Assembly (NCBI GenBank): GCA_016929335.1
Contig: JAFGIY010000037.1
Location: forward strand, 62,001-126,000
DNA: 64,000 nucleotides
Direction of reading: 5' to 3'
DNA from: Acidobacteriota bacterium
GTDB lineage: Bacteria; Acidobacteriota; UBA6911
The translations under genes and the position numbers were made by a program. The notes below the pieces were generated by a model. That model ran no database searches. It saw nothing but the letters and a program-made list of their open reading frames with translations, and was not told the origin of the DNA. Positions 26,241-34,533 of the stretch are shown one piece after another; position 1 is the stretch's first letter, and every line of letters begins with the position of its first letter.

Positions 26241-27251
26241 CTATTTGGTTGTGGCCTCCAGCCGCGCTGCGTAACCGGGATAATCTCTTGCCGCAGGATA
26301 ACATCCCCATGATTTGCATTTCCGAACGCTGCGAATAATCGCCGTCGCCAGCGCATCGGCTGCCAGGGCCCCTATTATGCCTGTGTCCGGAGCTTTCTTT
26401 CGAGCCCAGGTCCCGGTGCTGATCGCGAATATGGTATCGCCATCCCAGGGCATGTGGGCGGGATAGATGCAGCGCGCCAGTGCATCGTGCGCCATTTGTG
26501 CAACTTTGGTGCATTGCACTTTTGTCAGCGACGCATTTGTCGCGACGACGGCAAGAACGGTATGGCCGTGGAAGGGAGATCCGGGTGGACGGCATTTTCG
26601 GATCTGATCCATCGATCCCACAAATCCCTTCCCATCCTTTCGTCTTGCTCCGGCAATAATTCTGCCGGTAGCAGGATCGACAATGTCGCCAACCGGATTG
26701 ACGGCAGCCAACGCGCCCACTCTGAGCCCGTTCGGGTGAGACAGCGACCAGGAACCGAGACCGCCTTTCATAGCGAGTTCGGGACCGAACAGCTTGCCGA
26801 CCGTCGCGCCGGCGCCGGCTCCGACATTGCCTTCCGAAACATATCCCGAATTGGCGGCTTGAATGGCTTTATAGCCCGCATCGGCGCCGGGCCTGATTTT
26901 CGGATCCCCGAGCGTCAGGTCGTAAAGAATCGCGCCGCATACAATCGGAACCCTGGCAGCGTGAGTATCAAACCCACGTCCCTGCTCTTCGAGGTACCGT
27001 GAAATGCCCGAGCCCACATCGAGGCCAAAAGCGCTGCCTCCGGAGAGAAAAATTGCATCGACATGATCTACGCTGTTTTCGGCCCGCAGCAATTCAACTT
27101 CGCGGGTGCCCGGCGCTCCGCCACGGACGTCGACTCCGGCGATAAAAGGCTTTCGAGAAGTGATAACCGTACAACCGGTTGGGCGCTCGCCTGATGTGTA
27201 ATGGCCAACCAGGATTCCTTCTACATCGGTGATGGATGATATGCGCGACAT
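26241..27251 (-). CDS. P1-family (DmpA-like) aminopeptidase / D-esterase
   Basis: A 336-residue N-terminal-nucleophile hydrolase of peptidase family S58 (P1). Family marks are ITDVEGILVGHYT, ..RGGAPGTRE, FLSGGSAFGLD, GNVGAGAGATVGK, and the self-cleavage and nucleophile site VVATNASLTKVQ, where the chain would split before Ser to give alpha and beta subunits. Such enzymes release N-terminal residues from small peptides or amides; specificity varies. No signal peptide is seen, so it is probably cytoplasmic. The ATG at 27251 starts MSRISSITDV. Confidence 0.88.
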   Translation of the reverse strand: MSRISSITDVEGILVGHYTSGERPTGCTVITSRKPFIAGVDVRGGAPGTREVELLRAENSVDHVDAIFLSGGSAFGLDVGSGISRYLEEQGRGFDTHAARVPIVCGAILYDLTLGDPKIRPGADAGYKAIQAANSGYVSEGNVGAGAGATVGKLFGPELAMKGGLGSWSLSHPNGLRVGALAAVNPVGDIVDPATGRIIAGARRKDGKGFVGSMDQIRKCRPPGSPFHGHTVLAVVATNASLTKVQCTKVAQMAHDALARCIYPAHMPWDGDTIFAISTGTWARKKAPDTGIIGALAADALATAIIRSVRKCKSWGCYPAARDYPGYAARLEATTK

Positions 27252-27327
27252 GGGGGAAGTTTTTCAAAATTTTTCAATAACCGCAACTGCTTATTCAAGA
27301 AATCCCTGATACACTTCTACTAAAATT

Positions 27328-27432
27328 ATGGAATATCGGGAACCCGGCTTCTGGATATGTTTGATTATCGGGCTTTTCTGTCTGGGCGTTTTTATATACT
27401 GGATATGGAAGGGCGGGAAAAAATCGCGCTGA
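27328..27432 (+). CDS. possible 34-residue single-helix membrane peptide
   Basis: The frame ATG (27328) to TGA (27432) encodes a peptide beginning MEYREPGFW, then an uninterrupted hydrophobic stretch (ICLIIGLFCLGVFIYWIW) and a basic tail KGGKKSR. The order acidic N-terminus, one helix, positive C-terminus is what real small membrane proteins show. Against it: no clear ribosome-binding site and an intergenic setting. Confidence 0.35.
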   Translation: MEYREPGFWICLIIGLFCLGVFIYWIWKGGKKSR

Positions 27433-27562
27433 ACACAAGGTTTGCCGGTCATAAAAATAACCGAAAGCACAATTCGTCCGCGCTGAATAGGCTGTCTCAA
27501 AAACCGATAACAGGCCATAAAACTGTAGCGGCAACTACGCAATCCACACAAGAAAAAATTTC

Positions 27563-27989
27563 CATGTGGGTCGCGGCTCCAGCCGCGACTCCTGGGGTTT
27601 ATGCATTTTTCTAAATCCGCGGAAACTGAATTCAGTGGAATCCTTCATTAATGCCGCGCTTGCCATGATCTGTCTGACTGATCAGTCTGGGGCCCGCGCC
27701 GCAGAAGCACTGAAAGGGCTTCGTACCAGAGCCCAGGGTTGGCCGCGTTTTTTGCGGTCAACCCTGGGAGGAATCGTGCAAGAAACCAACCCTGAAAGGG
27801 TTGCGTACTCGCTCAACCCTTTCAGGGTTGACCGCAACGGCATATCATCCCCAGGGTTGGCTGCTAAAAGCGCAGCCAACCCTGGGCTTTGTTTCGCAGC
27901 CGCTTCGCGGCTGATCACCGGGTCCTTCCACATCATCCCAGTCTCAAATGAATAAACCCCAGGCCGTAGCTGAAGCCGCGATCCACATG
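27563..27989. repeat. ~427-bp palindrome-rich element with ~40-bp inverted ends (MITE-like)
   Basis: The left end begins CATGTGGGTCGCGGCTCC and continues to GGGGTTTAT (27563-27602). Its inverted, imperfect copy ends the element at 27952-27989 (ATAAACCCC...AGCCGCGATCCACATG). Between them lie three hairpins (separate entry). The terminal arm is the same sequence that makes the solo 34-bp palindrome at 21650. No transposase or other frame is encoded, so this is a non-autonomous element or an array of extragenic palindromes. Target-site duplications are not evident because the ends are themselves palindromic. Confidence 0.65.
27732..27886. repeat. triple-hairpin array inside the palindromic element
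   Basis: Hairpin 1: CCCAGGGTTGGCCGC (27732-27746) with GCGGTCAACCCTGGG (27754-27768), one mismatch. Hairpin 2: a 17-mer CAACCCTGAAAGGGTTG (27787-27803), itself a hairpin, exactly inverted at 27814-27830. Hairpin 3: CCCAGGGTTGGCTGC (27850-27864) with GCAGCCAACCCTGGG (27872-27886), perfect. Hairpins 1 and 3 are copies of one unit. The set is symmetric about ~27808. Confidence 0.85.
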
Positions 27990-28080
27990 TGCGCAGGGAT
28001 ATCATACGAAAAGGCGAACAAGCCTCGGATAATATTTGTTTTTGCGTGATTTTGGAGACGGCAAGCTGAAGGGTGGAGTG

Positions 28081-28086
28081 TATAAT
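28081..28086 (+). promoter_or_regulatory. TATAAT -10 box upstream of murG
   Basis: A perfect -10 hexamer lies 40 bases before the murG ATG. At 16-18 bases upstream no good -35 is visible (ACGGCA region), so it may be weak or activator-dependent. It is the only convincing promoter element for murG-mraY-murJ. Confidence 0.4.
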
Positions 28087-28125
28087 AAGCAATTTAATTT
28101 TGCATAAATTCGGGTAAACACTGGA

Positions 28126-30156
28126 ATGCAGTCAATCAAGCGCATCTTATTGGCCGGCGGTGGTACGGCAGGCCACGTAAATCCGGCGCTGGCGATCGGC
28201 TCAGCTCTTGCCGCACCTGAAACACGAGTGCTTTATGTTGGTGTCCGTGGAAGAGTCGAAGAGGAGGTTGTCCCGCGCGAAGGGATCCCCATCAGGTACA
28301 TTCAGGCATCCGGATTCCCCGGCAGCATCTCTGCCAAAATGACGGGATTTTTCCTGAAGCTCTTCATAGGAACCATACAGTCGATCCTTATTCTGCTGCG
28401 CTTCCGGCCCCAGATTATCGTCGGAACAGGAGGATATGTTTCGGCGCCCGTCATTATTGCTGCTTCGCTTTTGCGCAAGCTTCATCTTGGTCATACCCGG
28501 GTTTTGCTGCATGAACAGAATGCGATCCCGGGGAAACTCAATCACCTCATGGGGCGGTTTGCGGATCAGGTTCTGGTTACATTCCCCGAAACGCTGGATT
28601 ATTTCCCGCATAATGGCGTGGTGGTGGGCTATCCGCTCCGAAAGCGAATAGCCAAAGTCGGCCGCTCAGAGGCATTGGAGAATATCGATCTGAAAATTCC
28701 GGAGGGGCGCAAGATTGTATTCGTTTTCGGCGGCTCACAGGGAGCAAGGGTTATCAATCACGCTTTGGTTGATGCTTTAGGATACCTGCTTCCCCACCGG
28801 GATTCTCTGTTCATCATTCATGGGGTGGGTTTATCCAAAAACCATGAATACAACTCCTTGAAGGACACGGAGGAACGGCTGCGACGGTTGTACGGCGAGG
28901 AGCAGCTCAGGGAAATCGACGGCTTCTATACGTATCGCGCATTCTTTCATAATATCGAGCTTTTCTATGAGGTAAGCAACCTTGTGATTACGCGCGGAGG
29001 CGCAGGCAGTTTGAACGAAATTTCGGCTATGGGACTGCCCGCGCTGATTATTCCAAAATCCAACTTGCCCGGTGATCATCAGGTCATGAACGCCCGATCG
29101 ATGGAAAAGGCCGGAGGCGCCGAAATCCTTTACGAGCAGATTTCTCCGGTTCAGGGCAAATTGGTAGAATCCATTGACGGGAGACTCCTTGCCGAAAGAC
29201 TTCTATCGCTTATTCGGAACGAGTCGCTTCTCGAAAAAATGAGTCGTGACAGCAGTGCTTTCCTGAATAAGAATGCCCTGGACCAGATTCAGAATCTGGT
29301 CCTCGGAGAAAAAACCGGCGCAGACATGAATCCTTCTCCCGCATCACAAAAAGAAGCACCGCTGCCCGGCAATAAAGCCCTCCTGGCATTGCTCGAGAAA
29401 GCCTACGAAAGGCACCGCAACACATACAAGCCTGAAACCGTCATACAGCGCGCGCAGGACCTGGAATATCTAAAAAAACGGGCAAGCGCTCTTCTGGTTC
29501 ATCCCGCGTGGCAGGAGCGGAACCTCGGAGTGAAGTTAATCGGCCTTCTTCATGCGAAAGACAAGATACCCGTCCTGCTGACGCTCTTTCACGACCGTAA
29601 ACGCGTCTCATTGCTGAAGAGGCTTTTCGGCGGCGATTTTGAACAGGTCGGTTTTATCCGACGGAATCTAATCATAGCGCTGGTCCGGCTGAACGAGTTG
29701 TCTCGCGAAGTCGAAAAGGCAATATTTCTGGGATTCGAAGATCCGTACTATGAGGTCCGGGCTGAATCCGCGCACGCAGCAGCATTCTTCAGTGAACGCC
29801 TGGCGTCCAGGGAGCTTTTTGTTTCAGCCCTGCTGAAACTCCTGAAAGATCGGAATATCGATGTTTGCTCGGCCGCCGCTGAGGCCTTGGGAAGAATCGG
29901 CTCGGAAAGCGATGCTTTGCCTGCTCTTCTTCAATTATGGGATTCGAAATTCTGGCGCATGAGAACGGCCGTCCTCCGCGGTATCCTTCATATGGTGGAA
30001 CGTGGAAAAGTAACGGATCTGGATTCTCTGGAAACGCATATCCCCAAATTCATACTCACATCCACTGATTTCAGGCCGCATTTTGAGATCAAATTCGCCT
30101 ATCTGCGTCTTTTGGAAACCCTTGCCAGGAAAAAAGAAAAGAGGATCGTGCAATGA
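28126..30156 (+). CDS. murG: MurG-type lipid II GlcNAc transferase with C-terminal HEAT-repeat domain
   Basis: A 676-residue protein. Residues 1-~400 are MurG, which adds GlcNAc to lipid I at the inner face of the membrane: LLAGGGTAGHVNPALAI (first Gly loop), LLHEQNAIPGKLN, VFGGSQGARVIN and LVITRGGAGSLNEISAMG with PGDHQVMNA (UDP-GlcNAc site). After a Pro/Ser/Ala linker (~405-425), residues ~430-670 are helical HEAT-like repeats (for example LLKDRNIDVCSAAAEALGRIGSE). Ordinary MurG has ~360 residues and no such tail; HEAT arrays usually bind proteins. The gene overlaps mraY by 4 bp (ATGA) and is followed by murJ. Lipid II synthesis is the likely role; a paralogue for another lipid-linked sugar is possible. 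Confidence 0.88.
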   Translation: MQSIKRILLAGGGTAGHVNPALAIGSALAAPETRVLYVGVRGRVEEEVVPREGIPIRYIQASGFPGSISAKMTGFFLKLFIGTIQSILILLRFRPQIIVGTGGYVSAPVIIAASLLRKLHLGHTRVLLHEQNAIPGKLNHLMGRFADQVLVTFPETLDYFPHNGVVVGYPLRKRIAKVGRSEALENIDLKIPEGRKIVFVFGGSQGARVINHALVDALGYLLPHRDSLFIIHGVGLSKNHEYNSLKDTEERLRRLYGEEQLREIDGFYTYRAFFHNIELFYEVSNLVITRGGAGSLNEISAMGLPALIIPKSNLPGDHQVMNARSMEKAGGAEILYEQISPVQGKLVESIDGRLLAERLLSLIRNESLLEKMSRDSSAFLNKNALDQIQNLVLGEKTGADMNPSPASQKEAPLPGNKALLALLEKAYERHRNTYKPETVIQRAQDLEYLKKRASALLVHPAWQERNLGVKLIGLLHAKDKIPVLLTLFHDRKRVSLLKRLFGGDFEQVGFIRRNLIIALVRLNELSREVEKAIFLGFEDPYYEVRAESAHAAAFFSERLASRELFVSALLKLLKDRNIDVCSAAAEALGRIGSESDALPALLQLWDSKFWRMRTAVLRGILHMVERGKVTDLDSLETHIPKFILTSTDFRPHFEIKFAYLRLLETLARKKEKRIVQ

Positions 30157-31259
30157 TCTATTTTCTTGGAAGATATCTGCACCCCCAGTTTGAAATTTTT
30201 TCCTACCTCCGGCTGGTCGAATATCTTTCGGCCAGAGCTATCGGCGCCGCGTTGACTGCAATATTGCTGACATTGTTCTTCACACCTCTTTTCATAAGAT
30301 ATCTCCACCGCCATGGATTCGTCGACCAGAGGCGCGACACGGGCGTCGTTTCGTCCGCCGATAAAGCGGGAACTCCCGTGATGGGGGGAGCAATTTTTGC
30401 GGGATGCGTTCTGGTCTCGTGCCTTCTGTGGTGCAATCTCGCCAATCTCTACCTTCTTGTTGTACTGATCGGCATGGCATGGTTCGGAACCATCGGGCTG
30501 TTTGACGATTTGACCAAGATGAGGGCAAAGTCGGGGGATAAAGGGCTATCCGAAAGCAAAAAACTTCTGTGGCAGGCGGCATTCGCAGCGTTTGTGGTTA
30601 TTCTCCTCGTCAGTCCCGTATCACCTGTCCCGGCCGACCAGGCAGGCGCTTTTTACATTCCCTTCCTGAAAACGCCGCTCTTTAACTCCGTCTGGTTTTA
30701 CATGCCTATCGTGTTTTTTTTCATCCTCGTCGTCGGCAATTCGGTGAACATCACCGATGGACTGGATGGACTTGCCATTGTTCCTTCCGTATTTGTGCTT
30801 GGCGTGCTTGGGATTTTCGGCTGGATTCTGGGGAATGCAATCTGGGCAAGATATTTGAATTATCCTCCGCTGCCGGGTGCCGGCGAGCTTGCCGTCTTCT
30901 GCTCCGCCTTTGTCGGCGCGGGAATAGGCTTTCTTTATTTCAATTCCTATCCTGCGCAGGTTTTTATGGGGGATACCGGCGCACTGGCCATCGGTGGATG
31001 CATGGCGGTGCTTTCCGTCATGCTGAAACAGGAAGCGCTTTTTTTAATACTCGGCGGGCTTTTCGTGGCGGAAGCCGTCACCTCACAGATCCAGGATAAG
31101 ATAGGGATAAAATGGCTCGGCCGCCGAATATTCCTGCGCGCTCCTCTGCATCATCAGATGCAATATAAGGGCCTTGCGGAAACAAAAGTGGTCATCCGGC
31201 TGTGGATTGTGGCCGGCATCCTGGCGCTGACGGCGCTTGCTACGCTCAAGCTGCGCTGA
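30153..31259 (+). CDS. mraY: phospho-N-acetylmuramoyl-pentapeptide transferase (MraY)
   Basis: A 368-residue, ten-helix membrane enzyme that joins phospho-MurNAc-pentapeptide to undecaprenyl phosphate, giving lipid I. The catalytic acids are present: GLFDDLTK (~residues 117-118), NSVNITDGLDGLA (~198-208) and FMGDTGALAIGG (~272). KAGTPVMGGAIF is the MraY signature. The third conserved block, normally LHHH, reads LHHQMQYKGLAETKVVIRLWI here, so the last His is Gln. The start overlaps the murG stop. The product feeds the neighbouring MurG and MurJ, so the three genes give three successive steps of lipid II supply, outside the usual dcw order. Confidence 0.92.
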   Translation: MIYFLGRYLHPQFEIFSYLRLVEYLSARAIGAALTAILLTLFFTPLFIRYLHRHGFVDQRRDTGVVSSADKAGTPVMGGAIFAGCVLVSCLLWCNLANLYLLVVLIGMAWFGTIGLFDDLTKMRAKSGDKGLSESKKLLWQAAFAAFVVILLVSPVSPVPADQAGAFYIPFLKTPLFNSVWFYMPIVFFFILVVGNSVNITDGLDGLAIVPSVFVLGVLGIFGWILGNAIWARYLNYPPLPGAGELAVFCSAFVGAGIGFLYFNSYPAQVFMGDTGALAIGGCMAVLSVMLKQEALFLILGGLFVAEAVTSQIQDKIGIKWLGRRIFLRAPLHHQMQYKGLAETKVVIRLWIVAGILALTALATLKLR

Positions 31260-31272
31260 TTAGACAGATTTC

Positions 31273-32907
31273 ATGCGGAGACGCCCTTCAGCGCATCCAT
31301 GTCCGGAAGGGAGATCGGCATCAGTGAAGCATACCAGTTCAGGCCGGAACGCAGTTCTTGTGGGATCCGGCATTTTTCTGAGTCACGTCTTCGGACTGGT
31401 GCGGGAGCGCACTTTTGCGCACTTCTTCGGGAATACCGATGCAGCGGATGTTTTTAAAGCTGCGCTGAGAATTCCAAATATCCTTCAAAACCTGTTCGGC
31501 GAGGGTGCTCTTTCTTCGTCCTTCATTCCCGTCTATGCCAGCCTGTTGTCTTCCGGAGATAAGGAGGAAGCGAACAGGATTGCGCGAGTCATTTTCTCGC
31601 TCCTCGCTCTGGTCATGTCCCTGCTGGTTCTGGCAGGCGTGCTGGCTACACCGCTTCTAATCTACGTGATTGCACCGGGATTTGAAGGCATCAAACGGGA
31701 CACCACAATACAGCTGGTGCGGATATTGTTTCCCGGCATCGGGATCCTGGTACTCTCGGCATGGTGCCTCGGCGTCCTGAACAGCCACCGGCACTTTTTT
31801 CTCCCTTACGCCGCTCCGATCCTTTGGAACCTGGCCATCATCACGGCGCTTGTCGCATTCGGCGGCAGAATTCAATCGTATGCGCTGGCTGAGATTGTTG
31901 CGTGGGGAGCTGTTGCCGGGAGCATTCTGCAATTTGGCGTACAGCTGCCTTCTGCAGTGCGGCTGGCAGGCCGCATCCGGTTCCAGCTCGATACGGTTTC
32001 CTCCAATGTCCGGACGGTTATCCGGAATTTTATACCGGGCGTTGCGGGACGCGGAGTAAACCAGTTGAGCAGTTACATTGATGTTTCACTGGCAAGCCTC
32101 CTGTCAACCGAGGGAGCCGTGGCCACGCTTTTATACACCCAAACCATTTACCTCCTTCCCGTCAGCCTCTTCGGGATGTCCATCTCGAACGCTGAGCTTC
32201 CGGAGATGGCGAGCCAGGTGGGATCCGAAGCAACCGTTGCCGCAGCGCTTTCCCGGCGGCTGAGCAACGCGATGCGGCGCGTAACCTTTTTTATCATTCC
32301 TTCAGTAGCCGCATTTCTTGCTCTGGGCGACAGCGTCGTCGCTCTTTTGTACCAGACGGGCAAATTTACGCGCGGGAATGTGGAATACGTCTGGGCCGTC
32401 CTCGCCGGATACACGGTCGGGCTTCTCGCAGCCACGCTGGGACGTCTTTATACATCCGCCTTCTGGGCATTGCGCGATACACGCACGCCTTTCCACTTCG
32501 CAAGCATCCGAGTCGCGGTCGCTGCAGGATTGGGCTGGTTTCTCGCTTTTCCCGTCGCGAGATGGATTGGATTGCCGGCGCACCTGGGCTTGATCGGACT
32601 AACGCTTTCCGCCGGCATCGCCGCCTGGATTGAATTCACGCTCCTGCGTTTAAAGATGAATCGTAGAATCGGCTGGACGGGCTTAAAGCCGGCTTATGCT
32701 GCAAAACTTGCAGCCATCGCCGCCGCTGCGGCGGGCATGGCTTTCGCCACTAAATATTGGACTCACTCTCTGCCGCCTCTGCTATCGGGACCGATTGTGC
32801 TCTGCGTGTTCGGATTGGTCTATTTGGGATGCACAGCGGCATTAAAGATACCCGAAGCGACCCAACTGCTGTCAGCCATCAGCTCCAGGATTCGAAACAA
32901 ATTGTGA
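31273..32907 (+). CDS. murJ: lipid II flippase MurJ
   Basis: A 544-residue MOP-superfamily transporter with about 14 helices that moves lipid II across the inner membrane. The N-terminal block GIFLSHVFGLVRERTFAHFF and FKAALRIPNILQNLFGEGA is the MurJ signature (including the Arg residues of helix 1 and the N-L-F-G-E-G-A loop), and LSSYIDVSLASLL is helix 7. The ATG at 31273 is 13 bases after mraY; a GTG at 31324 with GGGAG upstream would give a protein 17 residues shorter that starts nearer the helix. It completes the murG-mraY-murJ unit. Confidence 0.93.
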   Translation: MRRRPSAHPCPEGRSASVKHTSSGRNAVLVGSGIFLSHVFGLVRERTFAHFFGNTDAADVFKAALRIPNILQNLFGEGALSSSFIPVYASLLSSGDKEEANRIARVIFSLLALVMSLLVLAGVLATPLLIYVIAPGFEGIKRDTTIQLVRILFPGIGILVLSAWCLGVLNSHRHFFLPYAAPILWNLAIITALVAFGGRIQSYALAEIVAWGAVAGSILQFGVQLPSAVRLAGRIRFQLDTVSSNVRTVIRNFIPGVAGRGVNQLSSYIDVSLASLLSTEGAVATLLYTQTIYLLPVSLFGMSISNAELPEMASQVGSEATVAAALSRRLSNAMRRVTFFIIPSVAAFLALGDSVVALLYQTGKFTRGNVEYVWAVLAGYTVGLLAATLGRLYTSAFWALRDTRTPFHFASIRVAVAAGLGWFLAFPVARWIGLPAHLGLIGLTLSAGIAAWIEFTLLRLKMNRRIGWTGLKPAYAAKLAAIAAAAAGMAFATKYWTHSLPPLLSGPIVLCVFGLVYLGCTAALKIPEATQLLSAISSRIRNKL

Positions 32908-32947
32908 GAAGATTTCTGAGAGTCCGGCAAAATTCGAGGCCGATTTT

Positions 32948-33508
32948 CTATTCCAGAGCCTTCAGCATCGGCTGCAGCGCTTTGAATTCCTCCGTCCCGG
33001 CGCGGCGGAGCCACTCGAAAACTACAGCCTCCGCCGTCGTGATTGTAAGCCCGTTCCTCTCCAGACGGCGCAATGCCATCTGAGAATCCAATGGTCTCCG
33101 GGAAGAGGTGGCATCTGCAACCACAAAAACGTTCTCTCCACGCGCCGCCAGATCCAGCGCCGTTTGCGCCACGCAGATATGCGTCTCTATTCCGGTCAGG
33201 ACGATTTGATCCCGCATCAGAGAGAAAATCCGATCGGTAAAGCCGGGCATAGCGACGCAGGAGAAACTCATCTTTTCCAGAGGCTGCACCTCCGGCAGCT
33301 CCTTCCGGATTTCTTCAATAGTTGATCCCAGTCCCCTGGGGTACTGTTCCGTCAATACCATCGGGACTTGCAGCAATTTCGCGGCAGAGAGCAGAAGGTT
33401 GATCCGCTTCAGAACGCGTTGATATTCGTATACGTTAGGGAACAACCGTTCCTGAAAGTCGATAAGCACCAGTGTGCTCCGGCTCCTGTCCAGCAGTTCC
33501 GATTTCAT
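32948..33508 (-). CDS. isochorismatase-fold cysteine hydrolase (YcaC/nicotinamidase-like)
   Basis: A 186-residue cytoplasmic hydrolase. The catalytic triad is visible: Asp in LVLIDFQERLFP (~residue 18), Lys in PLEKMSFSC (~80) and Cys in TGIETHICVAQTALDL (~115), with the cis-peptide V-x-x-x-A region just before. Members hydrolyse amides or ethers such as nicotinamide, isochorismate or N-carbamoyl compounds; the ring-binding residues do not allow a specific call. GGAGGG lies eight bases before the ATG at 33508. It is convergent with murJ (40-bp gap). Confidence 0.85.
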   Translation of the reverse strand: MKSELLDRSRSTLVLIDFQERLFPNVYEYQRVLKRINLLLSAAKLLQVPMVLTEQYPRGLGSTIEEIRKELPEVQPLEKMSFSCVAMPGFTDRIFSLMRDQIVLTGIETHICVAQTALDLAARGENVFVVADATSSRRPLDSQMALRRLERNGLTITTAEAVVFEWLRRAGTEEFKALQPMLKALE

Positions 33509-33624
33509 AGGATGATCCCTCCGCGTCAGACAGTAGCACATGAAGCGATTTCAGCGCCAAAAAGATTTCCCAAACCTTCATAAATGAATTACTTTATTAG
33601 AGCGTACTGTGTGTGATCGGCGGA

Positions 33625-33640
33625 TCCTGCGCGCGCAGGA
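33625..33640. promoter_or_regulatory. perfect 16-bp palindrome upstream of gpmA
   Basis: TCCTGCGCGCGCAGGA is its own reverse complement. It lies in the 205-bp gap between the divergent isochorismatase-fold gene and gpmA. A dimeric repressor could bind it; a loop-less palindrome makes a poor terminator. No matching copy was noticed elsewhere. Confidence 0.3.
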
Positions 33641-33713
33641 AGACAAAAGGCGGCAACATTTATTATTCTGAATTCTTTTTTCTATCTTCTGACTTCATCC
33701 AAGGAGAAATTCC

Positions 33714-34460
33714 GTGAAAAAAGTGGTTCTTCTGAGACATGGAGAAAGCGTTTGGAACAAGGAAAATCTATTCACCGGTTGGACCGATGTGGGACTCAGT
33801 GAAAAGGGCGTCCAGGAAGCAATCGAGGGCGGCAGAGTCCTGCGCGCTGAAGGATATATTTTCGATGTCGCTTTTACATCCGTGCTGAAGCGCGCAATCA
33901 AGACCCTATGGATCGCCCTGGAAGAAATGGACCTTATGTGGATCCCGGTTTACAACAGCTGGCGTTTGAATGAGAGACACTACGGCGCGCTTCAAGGACT
34001 CAACAAAGTGGCGATGGTGGACAAGTTCGGTGCGGCGCAGGTTCAGCTCTGGAGACGCAGCTATGATGTCCGGCCGCCGGAACTCGAGCCCGGTGATGAA
34101 CGATCGCCCGCCAAAGATCCCCGTTATGCGGATCTCGATCCGAAGGACATTCCGCTTGCCGAATGTCTCAAGGACACCGTGGCGCGTGTTCTTCCCTACT
34201 GGCACGAAGTCATCGTACCGGCAATCCAATCGGGGAAGCGGATCCTTGTCTCAGCTCACGGCAACAGCATGCGGGCTCTGGTGAAATATCTGGACAACGT
34301 TCCCGAAAATGAAATTGTGGGACTGAACATACCGACCGGAATTCCCCTGGTCTATGAATTCAACGACGATCTGACGCCGATACGCCACTACTATCTCGGC
34401 GATCCCGAAGCCATCAGTAAGGCGGTGCAGGCAGTGGCGAATCAAACCAAGAAGAATTGA
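33714..34460 (+). CDS. gpmA: 2,3-bisphosphoglycerate-dependent phosphoglycerate mutase
   Basis: A 248-residue glycolytic enzyme that interconverts 3- and 2-phosphoglycerate through a phosphohistidine. The motif [18 protein letters not shown] carries the phosphorylated His, [15 protein letters not shown] the catalytic Glu, and [14 protein letters not shown] the second His. Length equals the dPGM family norm. The start is GTG at 33714, with AAGGAG eight bases upstream. Its TGA lies inside the first units of a heptamer array (34455-34489). It stands alone in a short transcription unit. Confidence 0.95.
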   Translation: MKKVVLLRHGESVWNKENLFTGWTDVGLSEKGVQEAIEGGRVLRAEGYIFDVAFTSVLKRAIKTLWIALEEMDLMWIPVYNSWRLNERHYGALQGLNKVAMVDKFGAAQVQLWRRSYDVRPPELEPGDERSPAKDPRYADLDPKDIPLAECLKDTVARVLPYWHEVIVPAIQSGKRILVSAHGNSMRALVKYLDNVPENEIVGLNIPTGIPLVYEFNDDLTPIRHYYLGDPEAISKAVQAVANQTKKN

Positions 34461-34533
34461 CGATTTACGATTGACGATTTACGATTGAAAACCAAAGTCG
34501 ATGTTACCATTTGTAAATCGTCAATCGTCAATC
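34455..34533. repeat. facing GATTKAC heptamer arrays overlapping two stop codons
   Basis: AATTGAC GATTTAC GATTGAC GATTTAC GATTGAA (34455-34489) includes the TGA of gpmA. GTAAATC GTCAATC GTCAATC (34513-34533) is the same unit inverted, and on the minus strand it supplies the last codons and TGA of a thioesterase remnant. The two arrays can pair over ~21 bp with a 23-nt loop. The unit equals that at the end of top6B (23471-23505). Confidence 0.85.

Larger units (their letters stand above)
27252..28125. other. 874-bp gene-poor region with palindromic element
   Basis: Between the P1 peptidase and murG. Its left part holds a possible 34-codon membrane-peptide frame (27328-27432). Its middle is the ~430-bp palindrome-rich element 27563-27989. 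Its right end holds a TATAAT box 40 bases before murG. Apparent longer frames on both strands are by-products of the palindromes and show no family resemblance. Confidence 0.7.

Noticed and set aside
27732..27886. CRISPR-like array
   Set aside because: The repeats are palindromes in mirrored order with no regular spacers, and no cas gene is near.
27682..28092. 136-codon frame on the minus strand near murG
   Set aside because: Its apparent protein is the translation of the palindromic element; such frames recur wherever these repeats lie.
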